A stretch of DNA of 55,759 nt from Sporosarcina sp. D27. Its GTDB lineage: Bacteria > Bacillota > Bacilli > Bacillales_A > Planococcaceae. The notes under the pieces are model-generated. The model searched no databases. It saw only the letters and a program-made list of their open reading frames with translations, and was not told where the DNA came from. Shown here one piece after another: positions 26,539-35,288 of the stretch (position 1 is its first letter; each line of letters opens with the position of its first letter). The DNA is taken from contig NZ_AZUC01000017.1 of the NCBI RefSeq assembly GCF_000586555.1, forward strand, positions 1-55,759, read 5' to 3'. The position numbers and the translations under genes are program-made.

Positions 26539-27033
26539 TTACACTTCGGAAGGTCCCTCTGAACCGTTCTTTTCACGAAGGGGACCTTTTTGTAAATTCT
26601 TCAATTCTTCAATGAACATCGTGATGTTCTGGTAGTCACGATAGACCGATGAAAAGCGAACGTAAGCCACTTCATCGACATCTGCAAGGCGTTCCATGAC
26701 CATCTCTCCGACATCGTGAGAAGCAATTTCAGAAACCCCACTGCTTTTTAGTTCTTTTTCGATGGATGCCACGATATTTTGTAAATCTTCCAAAGGAACA
26801 GGACGTTTCTCGCACGCTCGAACTAAGCCCCTTAACAATTTTTCACCCATGAACTCTTCACGGGTTCCTTCTTTTTTCACGACAATGAGTGGTGCTTCTT
26901 CTACTTTTTCAAAAGTTGTAAACCGGTAGTTGCATTGCTCACATTCTCTGCGTCTGCGGATAGAGCTGTTCTCTTCAGCTGGTCTCGAGTCGACAACACG
27001 CGTTCCGTTATATCGGCAAGCTGGACATTTCAT
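26539..27033 (-). CDS. nrdR: Transcriptional repressor NrdR
   Basis: 164 aa. N-terminal zinc ribbon with C3, C6, C31 and C34, followed by an ATP-cone domain (about 49-139, [14 protein letters not shown]). NrdR senses ATP/dATP and represses ribonucleotide reductase genes. ATG at 27033 has CGGAGGAA upstream; an in-frame ATG ten codons earlier would precede the zinc ribbon with unrelated residues. It starts the nrdR-dnaB-dnaI operon. Confidence 0.95.
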   Translation of the reverse strand: MKCPACRYNGTRVVDSRPAEENSSIRRRRECEQCNYRFTTFEKVEEAPLIVVKKEGTREEFMGEKLLRGLVRACEKRPVPLEDLQNIVASIEKELKSSGVSEIASHDVGEMVMERLADVDEVAYVRFSSVYRDYQNITMFIEELKNLQKGPLREKNGSEGPSEV

Positions 27034-27065
27034 AATTCGTTCCTCCGGTTTTCTGTAGTTCATCT

Positions 27066-27092
27066 AGTATAACAGAGAGAGCGTTTTCACAA
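27066..27092 (-). promoter_or_regulatory. Promoter of nrdR-dnaB-dnaI
   Basis: Extended -10 TGTTATACT (TATACT at 27066-27071, minus strand) with TTGTGA (27087-27092) at the short distance of 15 nt. Confidence 0.5.
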
Positions 27093-27134
27093 CACCCGTG
27101 ATTACTTGAGTGGCGTTTAAGGTTGTTTTCCGCC

Positions 27135-27189
27135 ACAAAAAAGACTGCCGATTCTTTCGCTCTTTCAAGCAGCAAGAAGGACAGTCTTT
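27135..27189 (-). terminator. Terminator of gapB
   Basis: AAAGACTG (27140-27147) pairs with CAGTCTTT (27182-27189) around a long inner loop with further pairing. A T run follows on the minus strand. Confidence 0.75.
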
Positions 27190-27199
27190 CAATAGGAAA

Positions 27200-28222
27200 T
27201 TACGCTTTTACACTAGCGCGGAGTTCTTTCGCAACTTTTTTAGTTAAGTCAACCACACGTGCCGAATAGCCCCATTCGTTGTCATACCAAGCTAAAACTT
27301 TCACTTTACGATCTCCGATGACCATAGTCGATAACCCGTCAATGGTTGCTGAATCGGATGTGTTGTTGAAATCGATCGAAACGAGTGGTTCCATTGTTAA
27401 GCTAAGGACGCCTTTCATAGGACCTTCCATTGCTTTTTTGAACACTTCGTTAACTTGCTCTGCAGTAACATCTTTCTTCACGTCTACCACAAGATCCACT
27501 AGTGAAACGTTAGGAGTTGGAACACGTAGCGCCATTCCATGAATTTTGCCTTCAAGTTCAGGAAGCACAAGCGATAGTGCTTTTGCTGCTCCAGTTGAAG
27601 TTGGAATGATGGACTGACCACATGAGCGCGCCCGACGAAGGTCTTTGTGTGGATTGTCCAAGTTCTTTTGATCGTTTGTATACGCATGTACAGTCGTCAT
27701 CAACCCGTTTTCAATGCCGAATTCGTCATTAAGGATTTTAGCGACTGGTGCGAGACAGTTCGTTGTACAACTTGCATTCGAAATAACGTCGTGCTTATCA
27801 ATGTCTAATTTTTCATCGTTGACACCCATGACAATCGTGATGTCTTCATTTTTACCTGGCGCTGACAAGATTACTTTCTTGGCACCGGCTTCTAGGTGAA
27901 GGGCAGCTTTGTCACGCGCGTTGAACACACCCGTCGCTTCAATGACGATATCTACGCCAAGCTGTTTCCAAGGGAGTTTGGATGGATCCCGTTCTGCGAC
28001 AAGTTCTACACGCTTGCCATTGACAAGCAATGCATTTTCTTCAACTACTACATCGCCATCGAACGTTCCGTGGGTTGTGTCATACTTAATCAAGTGTGCT
28101 AATGTTTCTGGTGGGTAAAGGGCGTTAATCGCAATAGCAGTAACCTCATCCTCTACTATCAACTGCCGGAATACCATGCGGCCGATTCGACCAAAACCAT
28201 TAATCGCTACTGATGTTGTCAT
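27200..28222 (-). CDS. gapB: Gluconeogenic glyceraldehyde-3-phosphate dehydrogenase GapB
   Basis: 340 aa. NAD(P)-binding INGFGRIGRM, active-site C152 in SNASCTTNC and H179 in TVHAYTNDQ. The cofactor-selecting loop reads INALYPPE without the Asp of NAD-specific enzymes, which fits the NADP-preferring GapB working toward gluconeogenesis. ATG at 28222 has GGGAGGA upstream; a frame extension of 25 codons lies over the promoter and is rejected. Two CcpN-like operators (28245-28255 and 28277-28287) bracket the transcription start. speD, its downstream neighbour in B. subtilis, is absent here. Confidence 0.93.
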   Translation of the reverse strand: MTTSVAINGFGRIGRMVFRQLIVEDEVTAIAINALYPPETLAHLIKYDTTHGTFDGDVVVEENALLVNGKRVELVAERDPSKLPWKQLGVDIVIEATGVFNARDKAALHLEAGAKKVILSAPGKNEDITIVMGVNDEKLDIDKHDVISNASCTTNCLAPVAKILNDEFGIENGLMTTVHAYTNDQKNLDNPHKDLRRARSCGQSIIPTSTGAAKALSLVLPELEGKIHGMALRVPTPNVSLVDLVVDVKKDVTAEQVNEVFKKAMEGPMKGVLSLTMEPLVSIDFNNTSDSATIDGLSTMVIGDRKVKVLAWYDNEWGYSARVVDLTKKVAKELRASVKA

Positions 28223-28244
28223 GAAAAGTCCTCCCAATATGTAT

Positions 28245-28255
28245 GATGTTATACT
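28245..28255 (+). promoter_or_regulatory. CcpN-like operator 2 of gapB
   Basis: GATGTTATACT on the plus strand matches the CcpN consensus TRTGHYATAYW at 10 of 11 positions. It lies downstream of the predicted start, inverted relative to operator 1 (GTTATACT versus AGTATAAC), with centres about 32 bp apart. It is not part of a plus-strand promoter, so its match is not a by-product of a -10 box. Confidence 0.65.
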
Positions 28256-28276
28256 GTTTAATGAAATATCGTAATT

Positions 28277-28287
28277 AGTATAACACA
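28277..28287 (-). promoter_or_regulatory. gapB -10 box and CcpN-like operator 1
   Basis: TGTGTTATACT on the minus strand contains the extended -10 TGTTATACT and matches TRTGHYATAYW fully. CcpN represses gapB on glycolytic carbon in B. subtilis and acts at the promoter. Extended -10 boxes resemble this consensus by nature, so this site alone would be weak. Confidence 0.65.
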
Positions 28288-28348
28288 ATTTTGCCACGTG
28301 GAAAGAGTTTGTGCAACATTGAACAATGTTTGATTTTTCAGAACCGGT

Positions 28349-28939
28349 TCAGACTTGCCAGTTCAGTAAGACGTCCTCTACTTGTCTTTCGGTTTCAACT
28401 AATTTTCCATTGTTATCAATCACAGCATCAGCGCCCTGTTCTTTAAACTCCATAGGTAGTTGAGAGGCAATTCTTGAATCTGCCTCTTGTTCTGATAACT
28501 GATTCCGACTCATCAAACGCTCTTTTTGAACTTCAGGAGTGACGGAAACTACTAGGATTTTTTCTACATAATCATGTAGCTTGTTTTCAAATAGTAATGG
28601 AATATCCAAAATGACGGTTTTCGCTCCCGCTGCCAGATGTGCTTCTTTTTGCGCAATAAGCTCTTTCCGTATTGCTGGATGAATCATATTGTTCAATTGT
28701 TCACGCTTCTTGTCATCGCCAAAAATCAGCTGCCCCATAACCGCACGGTCCATTGAGCCATCTTCTCGTATGACTTCACGCCCAAATACTGTTTCAATTT
28801 CCTTTAGCACAGGACTGCCAGGCTCCACAACCAACCGGGCAATCTCGTCCGCATCGACTACCGGGTAACCTCGATCTTTCAAAAGGTTAGCGACTGTGCT
28901 TTTACCGCTCGCAATACTTCCTGTTAGACCAATAATCAT
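28349..28939 (-). CDS. coaE: Dephospho-CoA kinase
   Basis: 196 aa. P-loop GLTGSIASGKS at the N-terminus and the motif DIPLLFE typical of CoaE. It phosphorylates dephospho-CoA, the last step of coenzyme A synthesis. ATG at 28939 has AAAGGAG 7 nt upstream; an earlier in-frame start adds nine residues and overlaps mutM. Last gene of a polA-mutM-coaE run. ytaF, found between mutM and coaE in B. subtilis, is missing. Confidence 0.94.
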   Translation of the reverse strand: MIIGLTGSIASGKSTVANLLKDRGYPVVDADEIARLVVEPGSPVLKEIETVFGREVIREDGSMDRAVMGQLIFGDDKKREQLNNMIHPAIRKELIAQKEAHLAAGAKTVILDIPLLFENKLHDYVEKILVVSVTPEVQKERLMSRNQLSEQEADSRIASQLPMEFKEQGADAVIDNNGKLVETERQVEDVLLNWQV

Positions 28940-28953
28940 CCGTGTGCTCCTTT

Positions 28954-29826
28954 TTAGTGTTGACATTTTTTACAGTAAGTTGATGTCCGATTCGCGATTT
29001 GAATCGAAGCCGTCTCCGAACCACATATAGGACATACTTTACGTCCATACATTTGCAAACGATTCTGCATGGAACCCGCTTCACCGTTTATATTTCGATA
29101 GTCGGAGATCGAACTCCCTCCCGCTTGGATACTTTCGTCCAATACGTTAACTATTTTTCTAAACAATTGTTGTTTTCTGTGGCGACTAATCCTGCCTGCT
29201 GCTCGATTCGGATGGATCCCCATCCTAAACAGTGCTTCTGTTGCGTAAATATTACCGCAGCCTGAAATGATCTGGCCATCCATGATGACCTCTTTAATCG
29301 GCTTTTTTGCATATTTATCTTGATTCGTTTTTGTGATGAAAAACTCTTCTGCATCTGCATCAAATGGTTCGGGAGCCATCAATGTAAGCGGGAGATGATC
29401 TTGTTCACACGTCAGTAATCGAAGTTCTCCAAAACGTCGGATATCCGAATAGACTAGAAGACCACCATCTTCAAGCTGAAAGATTGCGTGTATATGATTT
29501 CGAAACTTTTGCTCCTGGATTTCAGTGATTGCATTCACAACGAACCAGGCTCCAGTCATTCCTAAGTGGCTAACAAGGAGTCTGCACGTATCGTCTTTGA
29601 TGAGATGAAAATAGATATATTTACTACGCCTCGTAACAGCTTCGATTTTATATCCAGCAAGTTCTGCAGAAAATTGATCAACTGATTGGCCTTTTACAAT
29701 GGCTTCCTTCCCTGCAGCTTTTGAGGCTGATACCGTTTCTGAAACTTTCACATCACATATTGTACGCCCACTAGCAACAGGTGCTAACGAGCGTACAACT
29801 CCCTCTACTTCAGGTAATTCCGGCAT
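28954..29826 (-). CDS. mutM: Formamidopyrimidine-DNA glycosylase
   Basis: 290 aa. The start MPELPEVE is essential: P2 is the nucleophile and the following Glu is catalytic, so the ATG at 29826 is certain. K69 (RRSKY) is the beta-strand lysine. The C-terminal zinc finger has two CxxC pairs (CPIC, CKKC). It removes 8-oxoguanine and formamidopyrimidines from DNA. About 12 extra residues around 30-50 make it a little longer than usual. It follows polA by 10 nt. Confidence 0.95.
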   Translation of the reverse strand: MPELPEVEGVVRSLAPVASGRTICDVKVSETVSASKAAGKEAIVKGQSVDQFSAELAGYKIEAVTRRSKYIYFHLIKDDTCRLLVSHLGMTGAWFVVNAITEIQEQKFRNHIHAIFQLEDGGLLVYSDIRRFGELRLLTCEQDHLPLTLMAPEPFDADAEEFFITKTNQDKYAKKPIKEVIMDGQIISGCGNIYATEALFRMGIHPNRAAGRISRHRKQQLFRKIVNVLDESIQAGGSSISDYRNINGEAGSMQNRLQMYGRKVCPICGSETASIQIANRTSTYCKKCQH

Positions 29827-29836
29827 CGGGCTTCCC

Positions 29837-32464
29837 TCACTTCGTGTCGTACCAACTTGCACCATAAGCGGAATCCACTTTTAGGGGAACATCCAGTTCC
29901 AACGCAGACTCCATCACTTCAGGTACGATTTTCTTTAATTGTTCCAGTTCTTCTTCAGGTGCTTCAAATATCAATTCATCATGTACTTGCAACAACATAC
30001 GAGCTTGTAGTCCTTCTGTTTCCAGACGTTTGTCCATATCGATCATCGCTTTTTTAATAATATCCGCTGCGGTCCCTTGAATCGGTGTATTCATCGCAGT
30101 TCGTTCAGCAAAGCCGCGCAAGTTAAAGTTCGAACTTGTAATATCAGGTAAATAACGACGACGATTCAACATCGTAGAAACAAATCCACGTTGTTTCGCA
30201 TCGATGATAATATCATCCATATATTGCTTTACTCCTGGGAAGCTCGCTAAATATGTGTCGATAAATTCAGCAGCTTCCTTACGTGGAATATCCAAACTCT
30301 GTGATAAGCCATAGTCACTGATCCCGTATACAATTCCAAAGTTAACCGCCTTAGCTGCTCGTCTCATGTTCGATGTTACTTCTTCTTTAGATACCCCGAA
30401 CACATCCATCGCAGTTTTCGTGTGAATGTCTTCCCCTGCACGGAATGCTTCGATTAGTTTTTCATCCTGCGAAATGTGTGCAAGAACACGCAACTCAATT
30501 TGTGAGTAATCCGCTGCAAACATAATCCAATTCGGTTCTGAAGGAACAAATGCTGCTCGAATCTTCCGTCCTTCTTCCAAACGGATAGGAATGTTTTGTA
30601 AGTTCGGATTGATGGAGCTCAACCTTCCTGTTTGTGTCAATGCTTGCTGGAAACGTGTATGAATTTTACCGTCTTCATGGATTTCTTTCGACAATCCATC
30701 GATATACGTCGATTTCAATTTTCCAAGCTGTCGGTACAACAAAATGTGTTCAATAATTTCATGCTCTGGTGCTAACTTTTCAAGCACGTCCGCAGCCGTG
30801 GAATAGCCTGTTTTCGTTTTCTTAATTGGCGTTAAGCCAATCTTTTCAAAAAGAATCACTCCAAGCTGTTTAGGTGAATTAATGTTAAAAGGCTGTCCTG
30901 CCAACTCGTAAATTGTAGTTTCCAGATGTTCAAGTCGACTTGTCAATTCTGTACCGATTGTTTGGAGTGTGTCCAAATCCGTTTTTACACCGGTGGATTC
31001 CATTTTCCCTAAAATTTTTGCTAGCGGTAATTCAAGATTATGATACAACTCGTATTGTTCGTTCTGACGAAGTTTTTCAGAAACAGGCTCAAACAAATTC
31101 CAAACCGCAACGGCTTTGGTACCCGCATGCTGAGCGATTTCTTCAGTTGCTGGAACTGCTTTTTTAGCACCTTTTCCAAATACCTTTTCGTCTTTCTGAA
31201 TTCCATTCCAACCGACTGATGCAGCCGCTTCTGATACATCGTCAAACGACAATGATGGATTCACAATATACGCAGCGAGTGTTAAATCGAAATCGATTCC
31301 TGATACAGGTATGTCAATTGCCGCCAAAGCTGCAAAAAGGGCTTTCGCATCTGTCGTGAATTTCTTTGTCTCTGAATCAGCAAGCCACTTCTTCAACACG
31401 ACATCCTGTTTCAAATCATCCATGGGTACATAAAAAACGTTATCACCGTTTGTCATAGCAACTCCAAAAAGTTCCGATGTTAAATAGTTATCGTCCATCA
31501 TTTCCAAGTGGACTGCCATCTGATTGGAAAGATCAGCTTCACTCAGTTTGTGTTTAATTTCTACTTCAATCGCTTCAACAGCCTCTGTTTCAACGCCTTC
31601 TACGCCCATTTTTTCAAGAAGCGTTGTGAATTTAAGTTCTTTATACAATGACGTAAGTTGTTCTTCGTCCGGACCACTATAGGACAAATCCTGAAGGCCA
31701 ATCGTAATTGGTGCATTTACTTCAATCGTGGCCAGCTGCTTACTCATATACGCCTGATCCTCGTTATTCGTCAAGTTCTCTTTCAACTTTTTACCACTTA
31801 TTCCGTCAAGAGACTCGTATACGTGTTCCACGGATCCGTATTCCTTCAACAGTTTCAGTGCAGTCTTTTCACCAATGCCAGGTACCCCAGGAATGTTATC
31901 CGATGCATCTCCCATCAAGCCCTTCATATCGATGATTTGAAGGGGTTCGATCCCATACTTCTCTTCTATATGTGCAGGCGTATAGAGTTCCATATCTGTG
32001 ATTCCTTTTCTCGTGATGCATACAGTTGTTGAAGACGTAGCAAGTTGCGTCAAGTCCTTGTCTCCGGAAATGACAACAGTCTTTGCCCCTTCTTCACTCG
32101 CAGTACGGCTCAAAGTTCCGATAATATCGTCTGCTTCAAAGTTCTCCAATTCATATTGTGGGATATTGAACGCAGTCAATAATTTACGCAAGTATGGAAA
32201 TTGTTCAGATAGCTCAGGTGGAGTTTTTTGTCTCCCACCTTTATATTCACTGAACGTGCTATGTCGGAATGTGGTCTTCCCTGCATCCCAAGCAACGAGC
32301 ACATGGGTCGGCTGCTCTTCTTTTAAAATATTTTGCAACATCATCGTGAATCCATAAACTGCATTTGTATGGATACCACTGTCATTTGTTAATAACGGCA
32401 ATGCAAAAAATGCACGGTAAGCCAAGCTGTTCCCGTCAAGTAATACAATTTTTTTAGTCGTCAC
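29837..32464 (-). CDS. polA: DNA polymerase I
   Basis: About 875 aa. 5'-nuclease domain (about 1-290, LLDGNSLAYRAFF, DASDNIPGVPGIGEKTA), a 3'-5' exonuclease-like domain (about 300-460) without clear catalytic carboxylates, as in other Bacillus enzymes, and the polymerase domain: FAADYSQIELRVLAHIS (motif A), RRAAKAVNFGIVYG (motif B) and VHDELIFE (motif C). It fills repair gaps and removes RNA primers. I prefer GTG at 32464 (AAGGAG 12 nt upstream, usual N-terminus). An ATG at 32485 directly abuts the T run of the terminator at 32486-32542 and has no binding site. First of polA-mutM-coaE. Confidence 0.93.
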   Translation of the reverse strand: MTTKKIVLLDGNSLAYRAFFALPLLTNDSGIHTNAVYGFTMMLQNILKEEQPTHVLVAWDAGKTTFRHSTFSEYKGGRQKTPPELSEQFPYLRKLLTAFNIPQYELENFEADDIIGTLSRTASEEGAKTVVISGDKDLTQLATSSTTVCITRKGITDMELYTPAHIEEKYGIEPLQIIDMKGLMGDASDNIPGVPGIGEKTALKLLKEYGSVEHVYESLDGISGKKLKENLTNNEDQAYMSKQLATIEVNAPITIGLQDLSYSGPDEEQLTSLYKELKFTTLLEKMGVEGVETEAVEAIEVEIKHKLSEADLSNQMAVHLEMMDDNYLTSELFGVAMTNGDNVFYVPMDDLKQDVVLKKWLADSETKKFTTDAKALFAALAAIDIPVSGIDFDLTLAAYIVNPSLSFDDVSEAAASVGWNGIQKDEKVFGKGAKKAVPATEEIAQHAGTKAVAVWNLFEPVSEKLRQNEQYELYHNLELPLAKILGKMESTGVKTDLDTLQTIGTELTSRLEHLETTIYELAGQPFNINSPKQLGVILFEKIGLTPIKKTKTGYSTAADVLEKLAPEHEIIEHILLYRQLGKLKSTYIDGLSKEIHEDGKIHTRFQQALTQTGRLSSINPNLQNIPIRLEEGRKIRAAFVPSEPNWIMFAADYSQIELRVLAHISQDEKLIEAFRAGEDIHTKTAMDVFGVSKEEVTSNMRRAAKAVNFGIVYGISDYGLSQSLDIPRKEAAEFIDTYLASFPGVKQYMDDIIIDAKQRGFVSTMLNRRRYLPDITSSNFNLRGFAERTAMNTPIQGTAADIIKKAMIDMDKRLETEGLQARMLLQVHDELIFEAPEEELEQLKKIVPEVMESALELDVPLKVDSAYGASWYDTK

Positions 32465-32485
32465 GTAGCTCGTCCACTCCTTCAT

Positions 32486-32542
32486 AAAAAAACGTCGTCT
32501 TCTTCCATCTTACCACGAGGGTAGGATGAAATGAAAACGACG
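32486..32542 (-). terminator. Hairpin with T run between phoR and polA
   Basis: On the minus strand CGTCGT pairs with ACGACG, with further pairing inside (CATC/GATG, TACC/GGTA), and a run of seven T follows. The run ends at polA, leaving no room for a promoter between terminator and gene. It may end phoPR transcription or attenuate read-through into polA. Confidence 0.75.
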
Positions 32543-32552
32543 AGGTCCTTCT

Positions 32553-33986
32553 CTATTCCGTTGAATGCAGGTGCTGATGGATGGGTAATTTCATGAAAAA
32601 CTCAGATCCTTCCCCAAGCTCACTTTCCACCCAAATACTTCCATGGTGCGCTTCAAGTAAGTGCTTGACGATTGCGAGTCCTAGTCCTGTACCGCCTGAA
32701 TCTCGACTTCTCGCTAAATCAGCGCGGTAAAATCGTTCAAACACTCTTTGTAGCTTTTCCTTTTCAATGCCAATGCCTTCGTCAGCAATTGATATCAAAA
32801 CGGAATTATGATCTTTCTTTCCAGATATACGAATCGTTGTCCCTTGCTTTGAATACGTGATAGCATTGATCAGCAAGTTCACAAGCACTTGCATAAGGCG
32901 ACCGCTATCCGCCTCAATCACTAAGTCACTCATCTCTTCTATCTCGATAGTCATTTGTTTTTCTGCAAGTTTGCCGGAGACTAGCTGAGTAGCCTCCTGA
33001 ATTGTAGTTGCAGCATTGACTTCCGATAAGTTAAGAGTGAACCCATGCTGCTCAATTCCTGACAATTCCAGTAGATCAGACACAAGTGAATGCAGACGTC
33101 CGCTCTCTTTTTCGATAATGGTGATGAAGTCCCGTGAAATATCAGGATCCGAAAGCGCTCCATCCAGCAGCGTCTCAGCAAATCCTTTAATAGATGTAAC
33201 AGGTGTACGTAATTCATGGGAAACATTCGCAACGAAATCTTTTCGGACTTCTTCGAGTTTAATGATCTTTGAAATATCGTGGAACACCACAATGATTCCC
33301 AGCCAATTCCCATGTCGTCCTATAACGGGAGCACCATAAACCGTCAAGTCGAGAGGACCATATTCTTGTTGAATTCGGATTTGTCGCTCATGGACTTGTT
33401 CTGAAAGAAACACATTTTCAATCAATTGTTCGGCAGCTATCGGTAAACCGATTTCTTTATAGGATTTTCCAATTGCATCAAGTGAGGAAGCATTGAATGT
33501 TTGCGCAAAAACCCCGTTCATCAGATTAACGGTTCCTCCTCTGCCCAACATCAGTAAACTGCTGCCGATACTTTCAATTAGCGTTTTAAGCCGCTCTTTT
33601 TCCATCGACCTAACAATTTGGGTCTCCTGGCCATTCCGTGCAATCTGGTTAATGGAAACAGCTAAATTCCCAAGATCCTTGAATTCACTCACGCTGGCGC
33701 GGGCTTTGTAATCGCCGCTTGCGAGTTTCCTTGCAACAAGTGTTAGTTCGTCAACTGGTTTTGTAAAATGATAGATGACTCTCGATACGGTAAACAAACT
33801 TAAGGTTAAAAACAAAACAATGACCACAGTTAAGTAGAGAAAAAATTTTTTCTCCAATGATGAATCTACGTTAGCGCCCACTACATTGAAAAATTGACTG
33901 ATGACTATCCACAAAACAATTGAAAAGACAACTAGTGTAACACTAGTTGTTAGTAGAATCCTTGAGGAATGACCTTCTTTTTTCAT
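32553..33986 (-). CDS. phoR: Phosphate-regulon sensor histidine kinase PhoR, short form
   Basis: 477 aa. Two membrane segments (about 10-33 and 47-69) are separated by only some 13 residues, so the extracellular PDC sensor domain of B. subtilis PhoR (579 aa) is absent. Then HAMP (70-122), PAS (about 134-236), HisKA with H257 in NVSHELRTPVTS, and an HATPase domain with DEGIGIE and GGTGLGLAIV. It should phosphorylate PhoP. Identity rests on pairing with phoP and the mdh-phoP-phoR-polA order. It overlaps phoP by 4 nt (ATGA). Confidence 0.88.
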   Translation of the reverse strand: MKKEGHSSRILLTTSVTLVVFSIVLWIVISQFFNVVGANVDSSLEKKFFLYLTVVIVLFLTLSLFTVSRVIYHFTKPVDELTLVARKLASGDYKARASVSEFKDLGNLAVSINQIARNGQETQIVRSMEKERLKTLIESIGSSLLMLGRGGTVNLMNGVFAQTFNASSLDAIGKSYKEIGLPIAAEQLIENVFLSEQVHERQIRIQQEYGPLDLTVYGAPVIGRHGNWLGIIVVFHDISKIIKLEEVRKDFVANVSHELRTPVTSIKGFAETLLDGALSDPDISRDFITIIEKESGRLHSLVSDLLELSGIEQHGFTLNLSEVNAATTIQEATQLVSGKLAEKQMTIEIEEMSDLVIEADSGRLMQVLVNLLINAITYSKQGTTIRISGKKDHNSVLISIADEGIGIEKEKLQRVFERFYRADLARSRDSGGTGLGLAIVKHLLEAHHGSIWVESELGEGSEFFMKLPIHQHLHSTE

Positions 33987-34705
33987 GAATATTCCTCGAA
34001 TTTATAACCGATCCCTCGCACAGTTTTAATAGAACGTGGCTTTTTCGTATCTTCTTCAATTTTATCGCGAAGATGACTAATGTGAACATCGACAATTCGA
34101 GTATCTCCACTAAAATCATAGTTCCACACTGCGGATAACAGCTGATCTCTTGATAAAACACGATTTTTGTGTTTCATAAGATGCACAAGAAGTTCAAATT
34201 CCTTCGGCGTGAATTCTAGTAGTTCTCCATTCAGTTCAGTCTGATAGCGCTCGAGATAAACCGTCAATCCATTGATACTAATACTATCACTTGGCTGCTT
34301 CGGACCATTAGCGCGACGCAAAACCGCTTTTACACGCGCCGTCAGCTCACGTGGACTAAAAGGCTTGGTCATGTAATCGTCAGCACCAATCTCCAATCCT
34401 AATACTTTGTCAGTCTCATCGCCTCGTGCTGTCAACATGATAATAGGAGTTTCCACATTACGTTGCCGTAAGTTCCGACAGACATCGATACCATCCATCC
34501 CTGGGAGCATGATATCCAGCACTATTAAGTCAGGTTTGTTCTTTGTAGCTGTTTCCAAGGCTTCTAAACCGTTCGTAACTACTATTGTACGATAACCATT
34601 CTGTTTAAGATTGTAGTCAAGAAGTGTACAAATAGACGGGTCGTCTTCTACAATTAATATCGTTTTCGTTGAAATCGCTTCTATCGTATCCATATTTGTA
34701 TCCAT
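33983..34705 (-). CDS. phoP: Response regulator PhoP (OmpR family)
   Basis: 240 aa. Receiver domain with acidic D21/D22, phosphoacceptor D64 (VLDIMLPGMDG) and K114; winged-helix DNA-binding domain at about 140-236 (SRDQLLSAVWNYDF, RTVRGIGYKF end). It activates phosphate-starvation genes after phosphorylation by PhoR. The start at 34705 and a second ATG four codons later are both possible; no strong binding site is seen, so translation may be coupled to the gene ending one base upstream. Confidence 0.9.
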   Translation of the reverse strand: MDTNMDTIEAISTKTILIVEDDPSICTLLDYNLKQNGYRTIVVTNGLEALETATKNKPDLIVLDIMLPGMDGIDVCRNLRQRNVETPIIMLTARGDETDKVLGLEIGADDYMTKPFSPRELTARVKAVLRRANGPKQPSDSISINGLTVYLERYQTELNGELLEFTPKEFELLVHLMKHKNRVLSRDQLLSAVWNYDFSGDTRIVDVHISHLRDKIEEDTKKPRSIKTVRGIGYKFEEYS

Positions 34706-34706
34706 A

Positions 34707-35186
34707 TTAAAAATTATCCAGTGATTGTGAAGTTAGTTGTTTTTCTTTTAATTCGGGTGCCGCAACGCTAACAGATCCTGTAATTATCTGATCACCAGAT
34801 TCGTTAAACGCACTAACAAAAATGTCAATTCTATTCTCATCCGTATGAACTTTTTGAACTTCCAATGTGATCGCTACAGTTTCATAATGATACACAGGAA
34901 CAGGGAACTCTAAATGCTGTGCCAGAATATAGGAACCTGGACCTGGTAAATATTTAGAAACTGCCGAAGTGATAATACCAGTCAGCATGAGTGTCGGTAC
35001 AATCGGTTTTTTAACGTCTGTCTGTGAAGCGAAATCATGTTGAATATAGATAGGATTCGGATCGTTCGTCAACCCGAGATAAAGCAGGAGATCTCTATCT
35101 TCAATCTTTTCAGTCAATTTAAGTTTCTCTCCAACCTTAATATCGTTAATCCCTCTTCCGACTCTTCTCTTTTTACCAAGTATCAA
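34707..35186 (-). CDS. MaoC-like hot-dog dehydratase family protein
   Basis: 159 aa, single hot-dog domain. The segment LTNDPNPIYIQHDFA carries the Asp/Asn-Pro catalytic signature of R-specific enoyl-CoA hydratases of the MaoC group. The likely reaction is hydration of an enoyl-thioester, but the substrate is unknown. Start is TTG at 35186 with AAGGGGG 7 nt upstream; no ATG is available nearby. It ends one base before phoP and is probably cotranscribed with phoPR. I do not recall this gene between mdh and phoP in B. subtilis. Confidence 0.78.
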   Translation of the reverse strand: MILGKKRRVGRGINDIKVGEKLKLTEKIEDRDLLLYLGLTNDPNPIYIQHDFASQTDVKKPIVPTLMLTGIITSAVSKYLPGPGSYILAQHLEFPVPVYHYETVAITLEVQKVHTDENRIDIFVSAFNESGDQIITGSVSVAAPELKEKQLTSQSLDNF

Positions 35187-35239
35187 AAAAAGTCCCCCTT
35201 ATTAGGTACTATCCTTCTTCTTAAAGTCTATCATAAAAC

Positions 35240-35282
35240 AAAAATAAATCGAGTAGTGTCTACTGTCACTACTCGGTTTATT
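35240..35282 (-). terminator. Terminator of mdh
   Basis: CGAGTAGTG (35250-35258) pairs with CACTACTCG (35267-35275), flanked by AAAC and, on the minus strand, ATTTATTTTTGTTTT. Confidence 0.85.
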
Positions 35283-35288
35283 AGACTA

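Noticed and set aside
27066..27076. A CcpN operator at the nrdR promoter (10 of 11 matches)
   Set aside because: Any extended -10 box TGTTATACT nearly fits the CcpN consensus, and no second site lies nearby.
28223..28297. A 25-codon N-terminal extension of GapB
   Set aside because: It covers the promoter and both CcpN-like operators and does not resemble GapB N-termini.
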